Shown: one piece after another, positions 18,311-25,904 of the stretch
Layout: each line of letters starts with the position of its first letter
Position numbering within the stretch: position 1 is the first letter of the stretch
Assembly (NCBI GenBank): GCA_024275415.1
Contig: JAJRZD010000053.1
Coordinates: forward strand, 1-60,919
Reading direction: 5' to 3'
Source of the DNA: an archaeon
GTDB lineage: Archaea; Asgardarchaeota; Thorarchaeia; Thorarchaeales; Thorarchaeaceae
Length of the DNA: 60,919 nucleotides
Notes under the pieces: generated by a model
What the model saw: only the letters and a program-made list of their open reading frames with translations
The model's database searches: none
What the model was told of the DNA's origin: nothing
Translations under genes and position numbers: made by a program

Positions 18311-18916
18311 TCACGCCCATTCATCAGCAGCACTCTCAGCCATCTGAGCGAACTTCTCACAACTCTCTGCATCTCGTAATTCATTGCGCTTCTTATGAAG
18401 AGTCGATGCAATGTGATATGCTCGTGCGACTTCGTTCCACTTTCCTAGAGCATCAAGACAGAGTGCAAGAGACTTCCAAGTTTCGGGATTCTCCGAATCG
18501 TGCTTGATCGATTCGTTATAGGCGACCACAGCATCATGGATCCGCATCAGGCTCTCCAACGAGCGAGCTTTTCTTGCATGTAGAATGGCGCTAGTAGGTT
18601 TCTCTTTAAGACCCGCCTCTGTGGTCATCAATGCTTCTTCAAAAGATCCAATGGAAAGGTATGCGGCAGCCTTGTTGACATACGCCAGCTCATCGTTGGG
18701 CTTTAGTGAGATTGCTTTGTCAAAAGATGCGATTGCCTTCATCTGTTCTCCAATCTGGATGTATGCCAGCCCTATCTCATTTAACACCCTAATATCGTCA
18801 GGATTGATTTCCAATGCCCTCCTGAATTCTTCTATGGACTTCTTGTTCTCTCCGCGTGCACGCAGGTTCATTGCTTGCTGGACAATATTTTCAAATGACT
18901 GCTTACTGGAAGACAT
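18311..18916 (-). CDS. tetratricopeptide repeat (TPR) protein
   Basis: 201-residue helical repeat protein, probably a protein-protein interaction scaffold. TPR units are visible as FRRALEINPDDIRVLNEIGL, SFDKAISLKPNDELAYVNKA, EAGLKEKPTSAILHARKARS and YNESIKHDSENPETWKSLAL, the 34-residue period with the usual Pro before Asp/Asn. I use ATG 18916 (MSSSKQSFENIVQQ); an upstream reading would add 21 non-TPR residues. No enzymatic domain is attached. Divergent from the neighbouring membrane protein. Confidence 0.85.
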   Translation of the reverse strand: MSSSKQSFENIVQQAMNLRARGENKKSIEEFRRALEINPDDIRVLNEIGLAYIQIGEQMKAIASFDKAISLKPNDELAYVNKAAAYLSIGSFEEALMTTEAGLKEKPTSAILHARKARSLESLMRIHDAVVAYNESIKHDSENPETWKSLALCLDALGKWNEVARAYHIASTLHKKRNELRDAESCEKFAQMAESAADEWA

Positions 18917-19032
18917 AGATTCTCTCGTGCTGTAGGTAGTATTAATGCTATTGCTTGCAAAACAAGCGGCCAACCCCAAGGGTTTTAACGAGTTTGCATC
19001 GAAAAGGCTCCTGTCACAACGAGGCGAAAAGA

Positions 19033-19560
19033 ATGGTCACTGATGAGGAAATGAACGGAATGGATGACGAGGACATGTCCTTCCCTGACGAGGATGAGGA
19101 AGATATCGCGGTTGACAGTGACAGTCTCTCAGTTACAGAGGGTTCTGGCAAAGGCTCATTCATGGATGACCCTTGGCCTCCAGTCGCATTCTTCTTGATT
19201 ATCATCGGCTTGCTGCTGACTACGCTGACGCCTGCTGATGTATGGTCGCAACATGTGTACTATCTTGCAGCCACCTATCTTCTTGTCGTATTCGTCGCAA
19301 TCTCAAGTGTGATCTCACTTGGCGTGTACCGTAACACAGCAACACGTCTGCGGTACGGGGGCGTAACAACCTTCATAGTCGATATTGTCTGTGGCATCTT
19401 CGGAATCATTGACACTTTCCTAGTTGTGTTTACTGGAACCCCACTCCTGCTTGGTGCCACTACTCCAGTGCTTGCTATTGCATTCGTAATTGTAGTGTTC
19501 ACGCTCTATACACTGTGGCTTATCCAGCGAACATATGCAACTGAAGCATCAGTTGACTAG
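19033..19560 (+). CDS. membrane protein with acidic N-terminus
   Basis: Unrecognised 175-residue membrane protein. The first ~50 residues are strongly acidic and presumably cytoplasmic (DDEDMSFPDEDEEDIAVDSD), followed by four hydrophobic segments (for example FFLIIIGLLLTTLTPADVW, LLVVFVAISSVISLGVY, VDIVCGIFGIIDTFLVVF, LAIAFVIVVFTLYTLWLI). ATG 19033 is chosen; an upstream start at 18955 is possible but would add a basic, unrelated tail. Four bases separate its stop from the next gene, so the two are likely co-transcribed. Confidence 0.75.
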   Translation: MVTDEEMNGMDDEDMSFPDEDEEDIAVDSDSLSVTEGSGKGSFMDDPWPPVAFFLIIIGLLLTTLTPADVWSQHVYYLAATYLLVVFVAISSVISLGVYRNTATRLRYGGVTTFIVDIVCGIFGIIDTFLVVFTGTPLLLGATTPVLAIAFVIVVFTLYTLWLIQRTYATEASVD

Positions 19561-19564
19561 GCAC

Positions 19565-19948
19565 ATGGTGAGTATGGTGTCTGATGAGAGCCTATCGCTT
19601 GAGGAACTCATGGCTCTCATCAGGACGTTTGTATCTGAACGTGATTGGGATCATTTTCAGAGACCTGCATCCCTTGCCATGTCCGCTTCGATTGAGATGG
19701 GCGAACTTCTTGAGAGGTTCCAATGGCTGACGCATTCTGAGATTGCCGACCTTTTGCATGATGAGCAGTATCGTACTAGTATCGCTGATGAGATTGCAGA
19801 CATAATGGTCTACCTCATCCGCCTTGCGGACACTACTGGAATCGACCTCACTCGGGCAATTCTGAGGAAGATGAAGAAGAACGAACAGAAGTATCCGGTT
19901 TCTGAATGGAAAGGTCGTATCCCTGACAAGGTCAGAGACTCTCAATGA
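19565..19948 (+). CDS. MazG/dCTPase-like nucleotide pyrophosphohydrolase
   Basis: All-alpha NTP pyrophosphatase of the MazG/RS21-C6 group, thought to clear non-canonical or surplus dNTPs by releasing pyrophosphate. The metal-binding pattern is visible: EMGELLERFQW (ExxE) and DEIADIMVYLIRLAD (ExxD), and the N-terminal FVSERDWDHFQRPASLAMS is typical of the dCTPase-like subfamily. About 128 residues from ATG 19565; ATG 19574 is an alternative. It converges with the nitrilase gene and the two coding ends overlap by 17 bp. Confidence 0.88.
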   Translation: MVSMVSDESLSLEELMALIRTFVSERDWDHFQRPASLAMSASIEMGELLERFQWLTHSEIADLLHDEQYRTSIADEIADIMVYLIRLADTTGIDLTRAILRKMKKNEQKYPVSEWKGRIPDKVRDSQ

Positions 19949-20738
19949 TCCGGCGGTACAGCTTTGGTCTGCGATCTTTCAATCGGTCGTTTCGGGGAGT
20001 CAGCATCTTGTCATCAGCCTCTGAGAGATCCACATCGATATGCATGATTCCCACAAATTCCTCTGTGGCTGAAAGCAACACTTCACCTTTCGGGTTTACG
20101 ACCTGTGACCCTCCCGAGAATGCCAGCCCTCGTTCCGTCCCTGTCCTGTTTGCCGTTATTGCATAGACTCCGTTCTCAAGACACCGCGTTCTCATCGCAT
20201 TCTGACAGTATTGTAGAACCAGATTGGATGGATGCAGAATGGCATGGGCTCCTTTCAAGGCAAGAATGCGTGCGAACTCGGGAAATATCCAGTCCCAGCA
20301 TATCATCACTCCAAAGACATGGCCATTGTATTCAATAATTGGAGGTTCTTCCGCACCAGGTCGAAACCACATCTTCTCTTTATTGAAAAGGTGAGCCTTT
20401 CGGTATGTTGCTCGATGTTCACCATCTGCGAAAACTCCTGCTGAGTTGAAAATGGAATCATTCCTTCGCTCACAAATCCCCGCGACAACTAATCTGCCAT
20501 CTGAGGAATATTCGAGCAGTTCTTTCGAATATGATCCCCCAGGGATGCTCTCACTGCAGGAAATGGCATCCTCCAAGTTCTCAAAGGCATACCCTGAATT
20601 GGCGAGTTCTGGAAGGACGAGGACATCGACCGACTCTTGCTTTGCTTCTCTTAGCACATCCTGTAGCAAAATGAGATTTCTTTCTAGTTCTCCCACTCTC
20701 GGTTCCATCTGTGCAAAACCAATTCGTGTCAACGCCAT
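19932..20738 (-). CDS. nitrilase-superfamily carbon-nitrogen hydrolase
   Basis: Amidohydrolase of the CN-hydrolase fold; 268 residues. The Glu-Lys-Cys triad is complete: VLVLPELANSGY (Glu), ATYRKAHLFN (Lys) and GVMICWDWIFPE (Cys). The N-terminal IGFAQMEPRVGELERN is typical for the family. Substrate cannot be told; omega-amidase, N-carbamoyl-putrescine amidase and beta-ureidopropionase-like activities are all in this family. ATG start at 20738. Divergent from the microprotein gene. Confidence 0.9.
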   Translation of the reverse strand: MALTRIGFAQMEPRVGELERNLILLQDVLREAKQESVDVLVLPELANSGYAFENLEDAISCSESIPGGSYSKELLEYSSDGRLVVAGICERRNDSIFNSAGVFADGEHRATYRKAHLFNKEKMWFRPGAEEPPIIEYNGHVFGVMICWDWIFPEFARILALKGAHAILHPSNLVLQYCQNAMRTRCLENGVYAITANRTGTERGLAFSGGSQVVNPKGEVLLSATEEFVGIMHIDVDLSEADDKMLTPRNDRLKDRRPKLYRRIIESL

Positions 20739-20896
20739 CCCTGTTATTGAAGGTTACCCGTCAGCTAATAGTCCTTTTGCATTTACTCATGAGCATTTAA
20801 CTGGAGTCATGTATATTAGGTACTCGAACCGTCCCTCTGGACTTTTGAAAAACCTTAATTCAATGATGGTATCATAGCTGATGTGGTGAAAGATTC

Positions 20897-20989
20897 ATGG
20901 TTCGTTATTATGACGAAGATGAATGGGCTGATGACGAAGAGGACTGGGACGACGATGATGAATGGGCTGACGATGATGATGACTGGTGA
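20897..20989 (+). CDS. 30-aa acidic D/E/W-repeat microprotein
   Basis: A short frame with all marks of a translated gene: GGTGA at 20885-20889 seven bases before ATG 20897, a 30-codon frame ending in TGA at 20989, and a G+C-rich hairpin behind it. The product opens MVRYYDEDEW and then repeats the unit DEWADD-xx-DW twice (second copy DEWADDDDDW), so more than half the residues are Asp or Glu and four are Trp. I know no family for it. Such a peptide could bind basic proteins, metal ions or mimic nucleic acid; all are guesses. It stands alone between a nitrilase gene and MTAP. Confidence 0.6.
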   Translation: MVRYYDEDEWADDEEDWDDDDEWADDDDDW

Positions 20990-21021
20990 TGCGCATTTTT
21001 GGTTGGAGGAATGGCAGTTAC

Positions 21022-21048
21022 GGGAGGGAGCGCAGACCTGCTCCTCCC
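21022..21048 (+). terminator. hairpin after the microprotein gene
   Basis: GGGAGGGAGC (21022-21031) pairs with GCTCCTCCC (21040-21048) with one bulge and an 8-nt loop. It lies 32 nt after the microprotein stop and 10 nt before the end of the convergent MTAP gene. Confidence 0.5.
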
Positions 21049-21058
21049 CTCATGTTTA

Positions 21059-21922
21059 CTAGAACAAGCCATTTTTCATGGCTGTCTGACAGTCACATGA
21101 TGCATCTTTTGGAATATGCTTGATCATCTCGAAAACGAGTTTCTTGACCCTTTCGACATTTTGCGACATTGTCTTGAGAACTAGTTCATGAGTAACAGGA
21201 CCTTCTTCTCCATGCACATCATAGTCTGTTGGCATCGAGATATTCACAAAGCAGATACCAGCCTCGCGAGCGAGTGAAGTTTCTGGGTATGCAGTCATCC
21301 CAATCACATCCCATCCCTGACTGTTGTAGAACATCGATTCAGCTCTGGATGAGAAACGAGGCCCGTTGATACAGACATAGGTACCTCCATTGTGCGCCTT
21401 ATAGTCCAGCTTGCCTGCTGTTTCGAATGCGACATTCCGCAACTCTGGGCAGAATGGTTCTGCGAAAGGCAGATGTGCAATGGTTCCCCCTTCAAAGAAT
21501 GTGTCTTTTCTGCGTCCAAATGTCCTATCGAAAATTTGGTCTGCAATTACAAATTCGCCCAGTTTGATCTTGTCTGGTTGTAAGCTGCCTGTCGCCGCAG
21601 GTGAAACGATTCTCCGTACACCCAGTGCTTTCATTCCCCAAATATTGGCACGATAGTTGATTGCATGTGGAGGGATAGTATGACCTCGTCCATGACGTGC
21701 TAGGAATGCAAGTGTTCTGTTGCCGACCTTTCCAAGGATGAAATTATCTGAGGGAGCTCCGTATGGTGTGAACACTTTCACTTCGATTGGATCTTTGATG
21801 ACCTCTGGATCATAATAACCACTACCACCAAGCAGACCAATCTCGATTGGTAGCAGTGCCTCAAGCTCATCCTGTCTGCTTCGATCAATGGGAACACAAT
21901 CTAGTTTTGCTTCAAAAGCCAT
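21059..21922 (-). CDS. S-methyl-5'-thioadenosine phosphorylase (MTAP/PNP family)
   Basis: Phosphorolysis of methylthioadenosine to adenine and methylthioribose-1-phosphate, recovering purine and the methionine precursor. The 287-residue protein has the family hallmarks: IGLLGGSGYYDP, TPYGAPSDN, LARHGRGHTIPPHAINYRAN, SPAATGSL, the phosphate/sugar site GGTYVCINGPRFSSRAE and VIGMTAYPETSLAREAG with Met-Thr typical of MTAP. A C-terminal MPTDYDVHGEEGPV follows. It has its own promoter (TATA at 21973-21980) and GGAGAT nine bases ahead of ATG 21922. It is followed upstream on the same strand by a phosphoribosyltransferase that could use the released base. Confidence 0.93.
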   Translation of the reverse strand: MAFEAKLDCVPIDRSRQDELEALLPIEIGLLGGSGYYDPEVIKDPIEVKVFTPYGAPSDNFILGKVGNRTLAFLARHGRGHTIPPHAINYRANIWGMKALGVRRIVSPAATGSLQPDKIKLGEFVIADQIFDRTFGRRKDTFFEGGTIAHLPFAEPFCPELRNVAFETAGKLDYKAHNGGTYVCINGPRFSSRAESMFYNSQGWDVIGMTAYPETSLAREAGICFVNISMPTDYDVHGEEGPVTHELVLKTMSQNVERVKKLVFEMIKHIPKDASCDCQTAMKNGLF

Positions 21923-21972
21923 CTCTTTTTAATCTCCTAAGTCATCTTGGTTATCTAACCCGTTCATCTTTC

Positions 21973-21980
21973 ATTTATAA
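21973..21980 (-). promoter_or_regulatory. TATA box of the MTAP gene
   Basis: On the minus strand the sequence reads GTTATAAATG, a strong archaeal TATA box about 55 nt before ATG 21922, with a GGAGAT ribosome site at 21932-21937. Confidence 0.55.
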
Positions 21981-22022
21981 CTAGTGTCCTTGATGAGAGG
22001 ATACTTGCTCGTGATGGGGTGA

Positions 22023-22691
22023 CTACTCTTTGAGCTTCCAAACCTTGTCAAGTGGATACACGATTTTCTCTAGATAGCCCATGTGCGATTTGACCTTGGA
22101 AAGCTGTTCATCTGAGAGGACGATGTTGTTGTACTCTCGCAGGTGTTTCTTCAACTCATTGGTACTCATCTCTTTGATATTCTCTCCTTCGAATATCTTT
22201 AGAACCAATGAAGTGATGTCCTCGTAGAAGTTCCATGGCCAAATCTCCCATGCCCATGTCACTTCTACTCCGAAATAGTCGGGAATGAATTTGGAGCCGA
22301 CGATGTGCATCAATGTGGCAGTCCTTATCTCAGCTGGCTTTCCTGTTTCTTCAATGTGCCTGACAGCAGTCATCAAGCTCTCGCCTGTATCTGTGATGTC
22401 ATCCACAACGAGGACTTCCATCCCTTTCACATCACCCACCAGTGGACACGAGAGCTTTGCCTTTCCATCACGGGTAGCTGTAACCCCCCAGTGGTCGACC
22501 TTGACTGAGAACAGGTTCTTCACACCGAGCAGGTCACATTGGATTCTTGCGTGAACCCACCCGCCTCGTGCAATCCCAACAATTGCATCAGGGCGCCATC
22601 CAGACTCTCTTATCCTTAAGGCTGTCTGATATGCATAGTTGGCAATGTCATCATAATCCAGTACGTAGCACAGCGGACCTTTGAGTTCCAT
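22023..22691 (-). CDS. purine-type phosphoribosyltransferase
   Basis: Type I phosphoribosyltransferase; joins a purine base to PRPP in salvage. The PRPP loop VLVVDDITDTGESLMTA is diagnostic and GIARGGWVHARIQCDLLG is the N-terminal pyrophosphate loop. The C-terminal part resembles hypoxanthine/xanthine-guanine enzymes of archaea; base specificity is uncertain. I start at ATG 22691 (MELKGPLCYVLDYDD) since GGTGA sits five bases upstream; in-frame GTG and TTG lie just before it. It is on the same strand as MTAP, consistent with a purine salvage pair. Confidence 0.88.
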   Translation of the reverse strand: MELKGPLCYVLDYDDIANYAYQTALRIRESGWRPDAIVGIARGGWVHARIQCDLLGVKNLFSVKVDHWGVTATRDGKAKLSCPLVGDVKGMEVLVVDDITDTGESLMTAVRHIEETGKPAEIRTATLMHIVGSKFIPDYFGVEVTWAWEIWPWNFYEDITSLVLKIFEGENIKEMSTNELKKHLREYNNIVLSDEQLSKVKSHMGYLEKIVYPLDKVWKLKE

Positions 22692-22761
22692 GGTTTTCAC
22701 CAAGTCATATCAATGAATTTGCGTATCCGATAAAAGTGTGACTGCTTGTCCACTCCGCGCA

Positions 22762-23601
22762 TCATAGTACTATCAATCTAGACGAATCCGCTACTCCCGG
22801 AGTGTATCTGATTCTTGTGGCAATGACATTATCTTTGTGGACTTCAAGGGGCTCATCAAAAGGGATGAATAGTTCCCGCCATCCATCCTCCATATCCAGC
22901 ACAATGTCATCGTATAGCACAGACTCGAACATTCCACAAATTCCGTGAGCAATTCCGGATTTGATAATGCTGAAATCAATTTGGACATCAACATTGTAAG
23001 GATTGGCAAGCCCCTTCAAATCGAATCTTGCGACCCTCTCGATTTCAGAAAGTTCAACTCTTCGGGTAAAGTCAATCGACTGTGGGACTTTTGGGAACTT
23101 GAGCCCATCCACTTCGAATCTTTGCCATTGCTCTTCACATTCACAGAGGATTGAAAACACATCGACCTTCTCAGGGAGTAATTGCCCATTGTCCTTCAGG
23201 ACATGTTGATTGATGTGGGATGCTGCTGGAATCTGTTGTTCTACAAGCATCATTGCCGAGAGCATCTCGCACACGACCACATCGTATCGCTCCTCTGGAA
23301 AGAAGTCCAAGAAATGGCTGACTTGGAACTCTATGACATCTGCGAATCCATTCAGCTTTGCTGCTTCCCTCGCATAAGCGATTGATGTTTCGTTGATATC
23401 AATGGCAGTGACTTTCGCAGCACCTGCTTTTGCAGCCAACATCGCTAAGATGCCCGTTCCCGTCCCAATGTCTGCGACTTGCATATCTGGCTGTATTACT
23501 CGTTTCAACGCCCGTGCGAACTTGTTTATCCGTTCCTTATGGCTGAGCAGTTTCACCGCGTGAAGCAGCTCGAATGGCATGGCATATTTCTTGTCTGACA
23601 T
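22762..23601 (-). CDS. PRMT-like SAM-dependent methyltransferase
   Basis: Class I methyltransferase most like the protein arginine methyltransferase group. The SAM site is VADIGTGTGILAML (motif I, 43-56), followed by VTAIDIN and the double-E loop equivalent DVVVCEMLSAMMLVEQQIP with Glu112 and Glu121, the pair that holds the arginine guanidinium in PRMTs. A C-terminal beta-barrel-like region (VQIDFSIIKSGIAHGICGMF) fits the family, but the Thr-His-Trp loop of classic PRMTs is not visible. ATG 23601 gives 279 residues; the longer reading overlaps the divergent gene. A TATA-like ATTATAAG 22-30 nt before the ATG suggests a leaderless transcript. The substrate, protein or otherwise, is unproven. 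Confidence 0.78.
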   Translation of the reverse strand: MSDKKYAMPFELLHAVKLLSHKERINKFARALKRVIQPDMQVADIGTGTGILAMLAAKAGAAKVTAIDINETSIAYAREAAKLNGFADVIEFQVSHFLDFFPEERYDVVVCEMLSAMMLVEQQIPAASHINQHVLKDNGQLLPEKVDVFSILCECEEQWQRFEVDGLKFPKVPQSIDFTRRVELSEIERVARFDLKGLANPYNVDVQIDFSIIKSGIAHGICGMFESVLYDDIVLDMEDGWRELFIPFDEPLEVHKDNVIATRIRYTPGVADSSRLIVL

Positions 23602-23631
23602 CGGTTTTTGCCATAACGAATCGTACTTATA

Positions 23632-24867
23632 ATGAGGATGATGGGCATTGCTAAGCCTCATGATTCACGAAAAACGATTGGATGCGATATCCGGAGTCGG
23701 ATAACCTTGATTGACGAGAGAATTCGAGATGCAATAGCCGCGATCGAGGACAACTGCAATGAGGATGCAATTACAATTCTCGAACCGCTGGCAAATGGGA
23801 CTAATCCCAATCCGGAAGCGATGGTCTATCTTGGTCTAGCGTACATCCAATCAGAACGACCCAAAGAAGCAGTCCAGATCCTGACCCAAGCTAAGCATCT
23901 CATCGAAGATCACTGTGTGGTCGCGTTGTTCTTGGGACGCGCTCTGAGAGGACTTGGAAGATATGACGAGGCCGAAACTGAGCTTAGACGAGCAATCGAT
24001 CTCGAACCTGAAGATCCCGAGGCATGGATAGAGCTTGGGAAACTCCTCTATTCCAAGGGCGAATATGGTGCAGCAGCGCGAATCCTTGACGAGGCCATCC
24101 TGCTTTTCCCGGAGGATTTATCACTGCGAGGAACACTGGCTTTGGCACTGTATCATCTAGGCGATTTCACGCAGGCGACAGCTGAGTGGGCGAATCTGCA
24201 TTCACGAAATCCTCAGCTGATGGCCGCCACGACGAACTATGCCTATGTGCTTCTACTACAGAACCGAGTCGAAGAAGCAATTCCCATCATCGAGCTGGCA
24301 TATTCAATGGATCCCGAGGACTATCGCTCTCTCATCCTGAAGGGCATGGTTTCTCTGATTAATGATGACCTTTCAAATGCAGCCCAATATTTTGAGAAGA
24401 TACTCGAGAAGCATCCAGATAACGTCGAAGCTCTCGCACGTCTTGCAGTCATCGCTTACGAAACTGGTGACAAGAAAAAAGGCGAAAAAATCCTGCAAAA
24501 GGCAACGAAACAGATGGAGTCGAATCAGGAATGCTGGCGGGGTCTCTGTTTTGCTTACTCAAGATTGGGACGACACAATGAGTATATGGATTGTCTCAAG
24601 GCATGGACGCAGCAAGACCCTGGTGCGGCAGCCCCATGGGTAACGCTTGCGATTGAATATGAGAAGATGGGTCGCACGGATCTTGCCACTGATGCATGGC
24701 GGAAAGCGATTACTCTGCGAGGATATGTTCGCATCAACTGTCACGAATGCGGGATAAGCACCAAGTATGAGATCCAGGATGCTTCATTCTTTGACCCCTT
24801 CGAACCACGACACTGTGGGAACTGTGGTGCTATCATTGATATGCCCAGAGGGCTTCTTGCTGCGTAG
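23632..24867 (+). CDS. TPR protein with C-terminal zinc ribbon
   Basis: About ten tetratricopeptide units (for example ELRRAIDLEPEDPEAWIELG, YFEKILEKHPDNVEALARLA, WRKAITLRGYVRI) form a long superhelix, then a four-cysteine zinc ribbon closes the protein (INCHECG and HCGNCGAIID). Likely a scaffold that could bind protein through the TPRs and nucleic acid or protein through the ribbon. The true start may be ATG 23632 or 23641. Two genes follow closely: the NUDIX gene begins 12 nt after its stop, so they are probably co-transcribed. Confidence 0.85.
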   Translation: MRMMGIAKPHDSRKTIGCDIRSRITLIDERIRDAIAAIEDNCNEDAITILEPLANGTNPNPEAMVYLGLAYIQSERPKEAVQILTQAKHLIEDHCVVALFLGRALRGLGRYDEAETELRRAIDLEPEDPEAWIELGKLLYSKGEYGAAARILDEAILLFPEDLSLRGTLALALYHLGDFTQATAEWANLHSRNPQLMAATTNYAYVLLLQNRVEEAIPIIELAYSMDPEDYRSLILKGMVSLINDDLSNAAQYFEKILEKHPDNVEALARLAVIAYETGDKKKGEKILQKATKQMESNQECWRGLCFAYSRLGRHNEYMDCLKAWTQQDPGAAAPWVTLAIEYEKMGRTDLATDAWRKAITLRGYVRINCHECGISTKYEIQDASFFDPFEPRHCGNCGAIIDMPRGLLAA

Positions 24868-24879
24868 TGGTGATTCAGC

Positions 24880-25329
24880 GTGTCTGATTCTCGCAGGTAT
24901 CCCGCTTTCCCAATCCCTGGTGTAGGTGCAGTCGTCCTAGGGCCGAATGGTGTCCTTCTGGTACGCCGCTACAAGGATCCTGGGAAAGGTCTCTGGAGCA
25001 TACCTGGTGGTGGCGTGGAGATTGGCGAAACCCAAGAAGAGGCTGTCGTGCGCGAGGTTTTCGAAGAAACCCACATCCACTGTGTGGTACTTGGATTGGT
25101 GAGTACTGCTGACATCATCATCCGTGACGATTCTGGTTCTGTAGAATATCACTATATACTCAATCATTATTCGGCAAGGGCCCTGACGAACGAGGTCAGA
25201 CCTGAAACTCCCGATGCAGCGGTGCAGTGGTTCGATCCAGAAGCACTTCCCACAGACGAGATGCCCAAGGACATACTACCTATTATCAAGAAGGCTTTGG
25301 ACTCTCAAGAGATTCTCGGACGCTTGTGA
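24880..25329 (+). CDS. NUDIX hydrolase
   Basis: Cleaves nucleoside diphosphates linked to another group; candidates are ADP-ribose, oxidised dNTPs and similar. The NUDIX box is complete: GGGVEIGETQEEAVVREVFE continuing into ETHI, with the REVFEE core. The N-terminal half is the usual beta-grasp (VGAVVLGPNGVLLVRRY). GTG start at 24880 with GGTGA overlapping the upstream stop region, so translation is coupled to the TPR gene. 149 residues is normal. Substrate not determined. Confidence 0.92.
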   Translation: MSDSRRYPAFPIPGVGAVVLGPNGVLLVRRYKDPGKGLWSIPGGGVEIGETQEEAVVREVFEETHIHCVVLGLVSTADIIIRDDSGSVEYHYILNHYSARALTNEVRPETPDAAVQWFDPEALPTDEMPKDILPIIKKALDSQEILGRL

Positions 25330-25394
25330 GACGAGAAACTTAAGAGGTACAGTTCTCTGTGAATAAATAGTCTTCAATTTCATTTCGAACGGAT

Positions 25395-25868
25395 GTGAAT
25401 CATAGAATGTTTCGAACCATAATGGCTCTCCTAGTTGCCCTCGTTGTGGCAATACTAATTGGAGCCTTCCAAATCCTCAATCTAACCATCGAGGCAATAC
25501 AGACTGATATCTTAGGATCCGGGAATATCACGAATGAGCTTGCCGCCCGCGGCGGTGCTCTTTTCGCAGTACTCATGACCCCGTACAGCACAGCTCTCGG
25601 CGGTGGTTACGCTCCACTCGCTGCACTTGGTGTGGCTGGGTTCATTGCAGGATTGGTATCAAAGAGCGGTATCCGAATGCTCGTTGTATCAATAGTGGCA
25701 ATTGCGTTGTTCTTTGTTGGATACGCAGTTTTGACTATGTCTGCGTCACTAGATGCCAACATTCTAGTGGGTATTGCACAGAACATCGCTATCGATTTGG
25801 GTGTTGCCTTCGGATTACTGTTCATTCCAGGTATCATTGGCGCCTCGCTTACCGCTGAAGACTATTAG
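25395..25868 (+). CDS. small polytopic membrane protein
   Basis: Unrecognised 157-residue hydrophobic protein with four or five membrane segments (IMALLVALVVAILIGAFQIL, ALGVAGFIAGLVSKSGI, VVSIVAIALFFVGYAVLTM, DLGVAFGLLFIPGIIGA). A Gly-rich loop (TALGGGYAPLAALG) lies between the second and third. GTG at 25395 or ATG at 25407 may be the start. No catalytic residues or known motif. Confidence 0.7.
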   Translation: MNHRMFRTIMALLVALVVAILIGAFQILNLTIEAIQTDILGSGNITNELAARGGALFAVLMTPYSTALGGGYAPLAALGVAGFIAGLVSKSGIRMLVVSIVAIALFFVGYAVLTMSASLDANILVGIAQNIAIDLGVAFGLLFIPGIIGASLTAEDY

Positions 25869-25877
25869 CATGATTTT

Positions 25878-25896
25878 GAGAGGGGCACTCCCTCTC
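25878..25896. terminator. hairpin between convergent genes
   Basis: GAGAGGG (25878-25884) pairs perfectly with CCCTCTC (25890-25896) around a 5-nt loop, then ATTTCTTG. It lies between the stops of the membrane protein and the DHH gene and could end transcripts from both sides. Confidence 0.5.
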
Positions 25897-25904
25897 ATTT
25901 CTTG

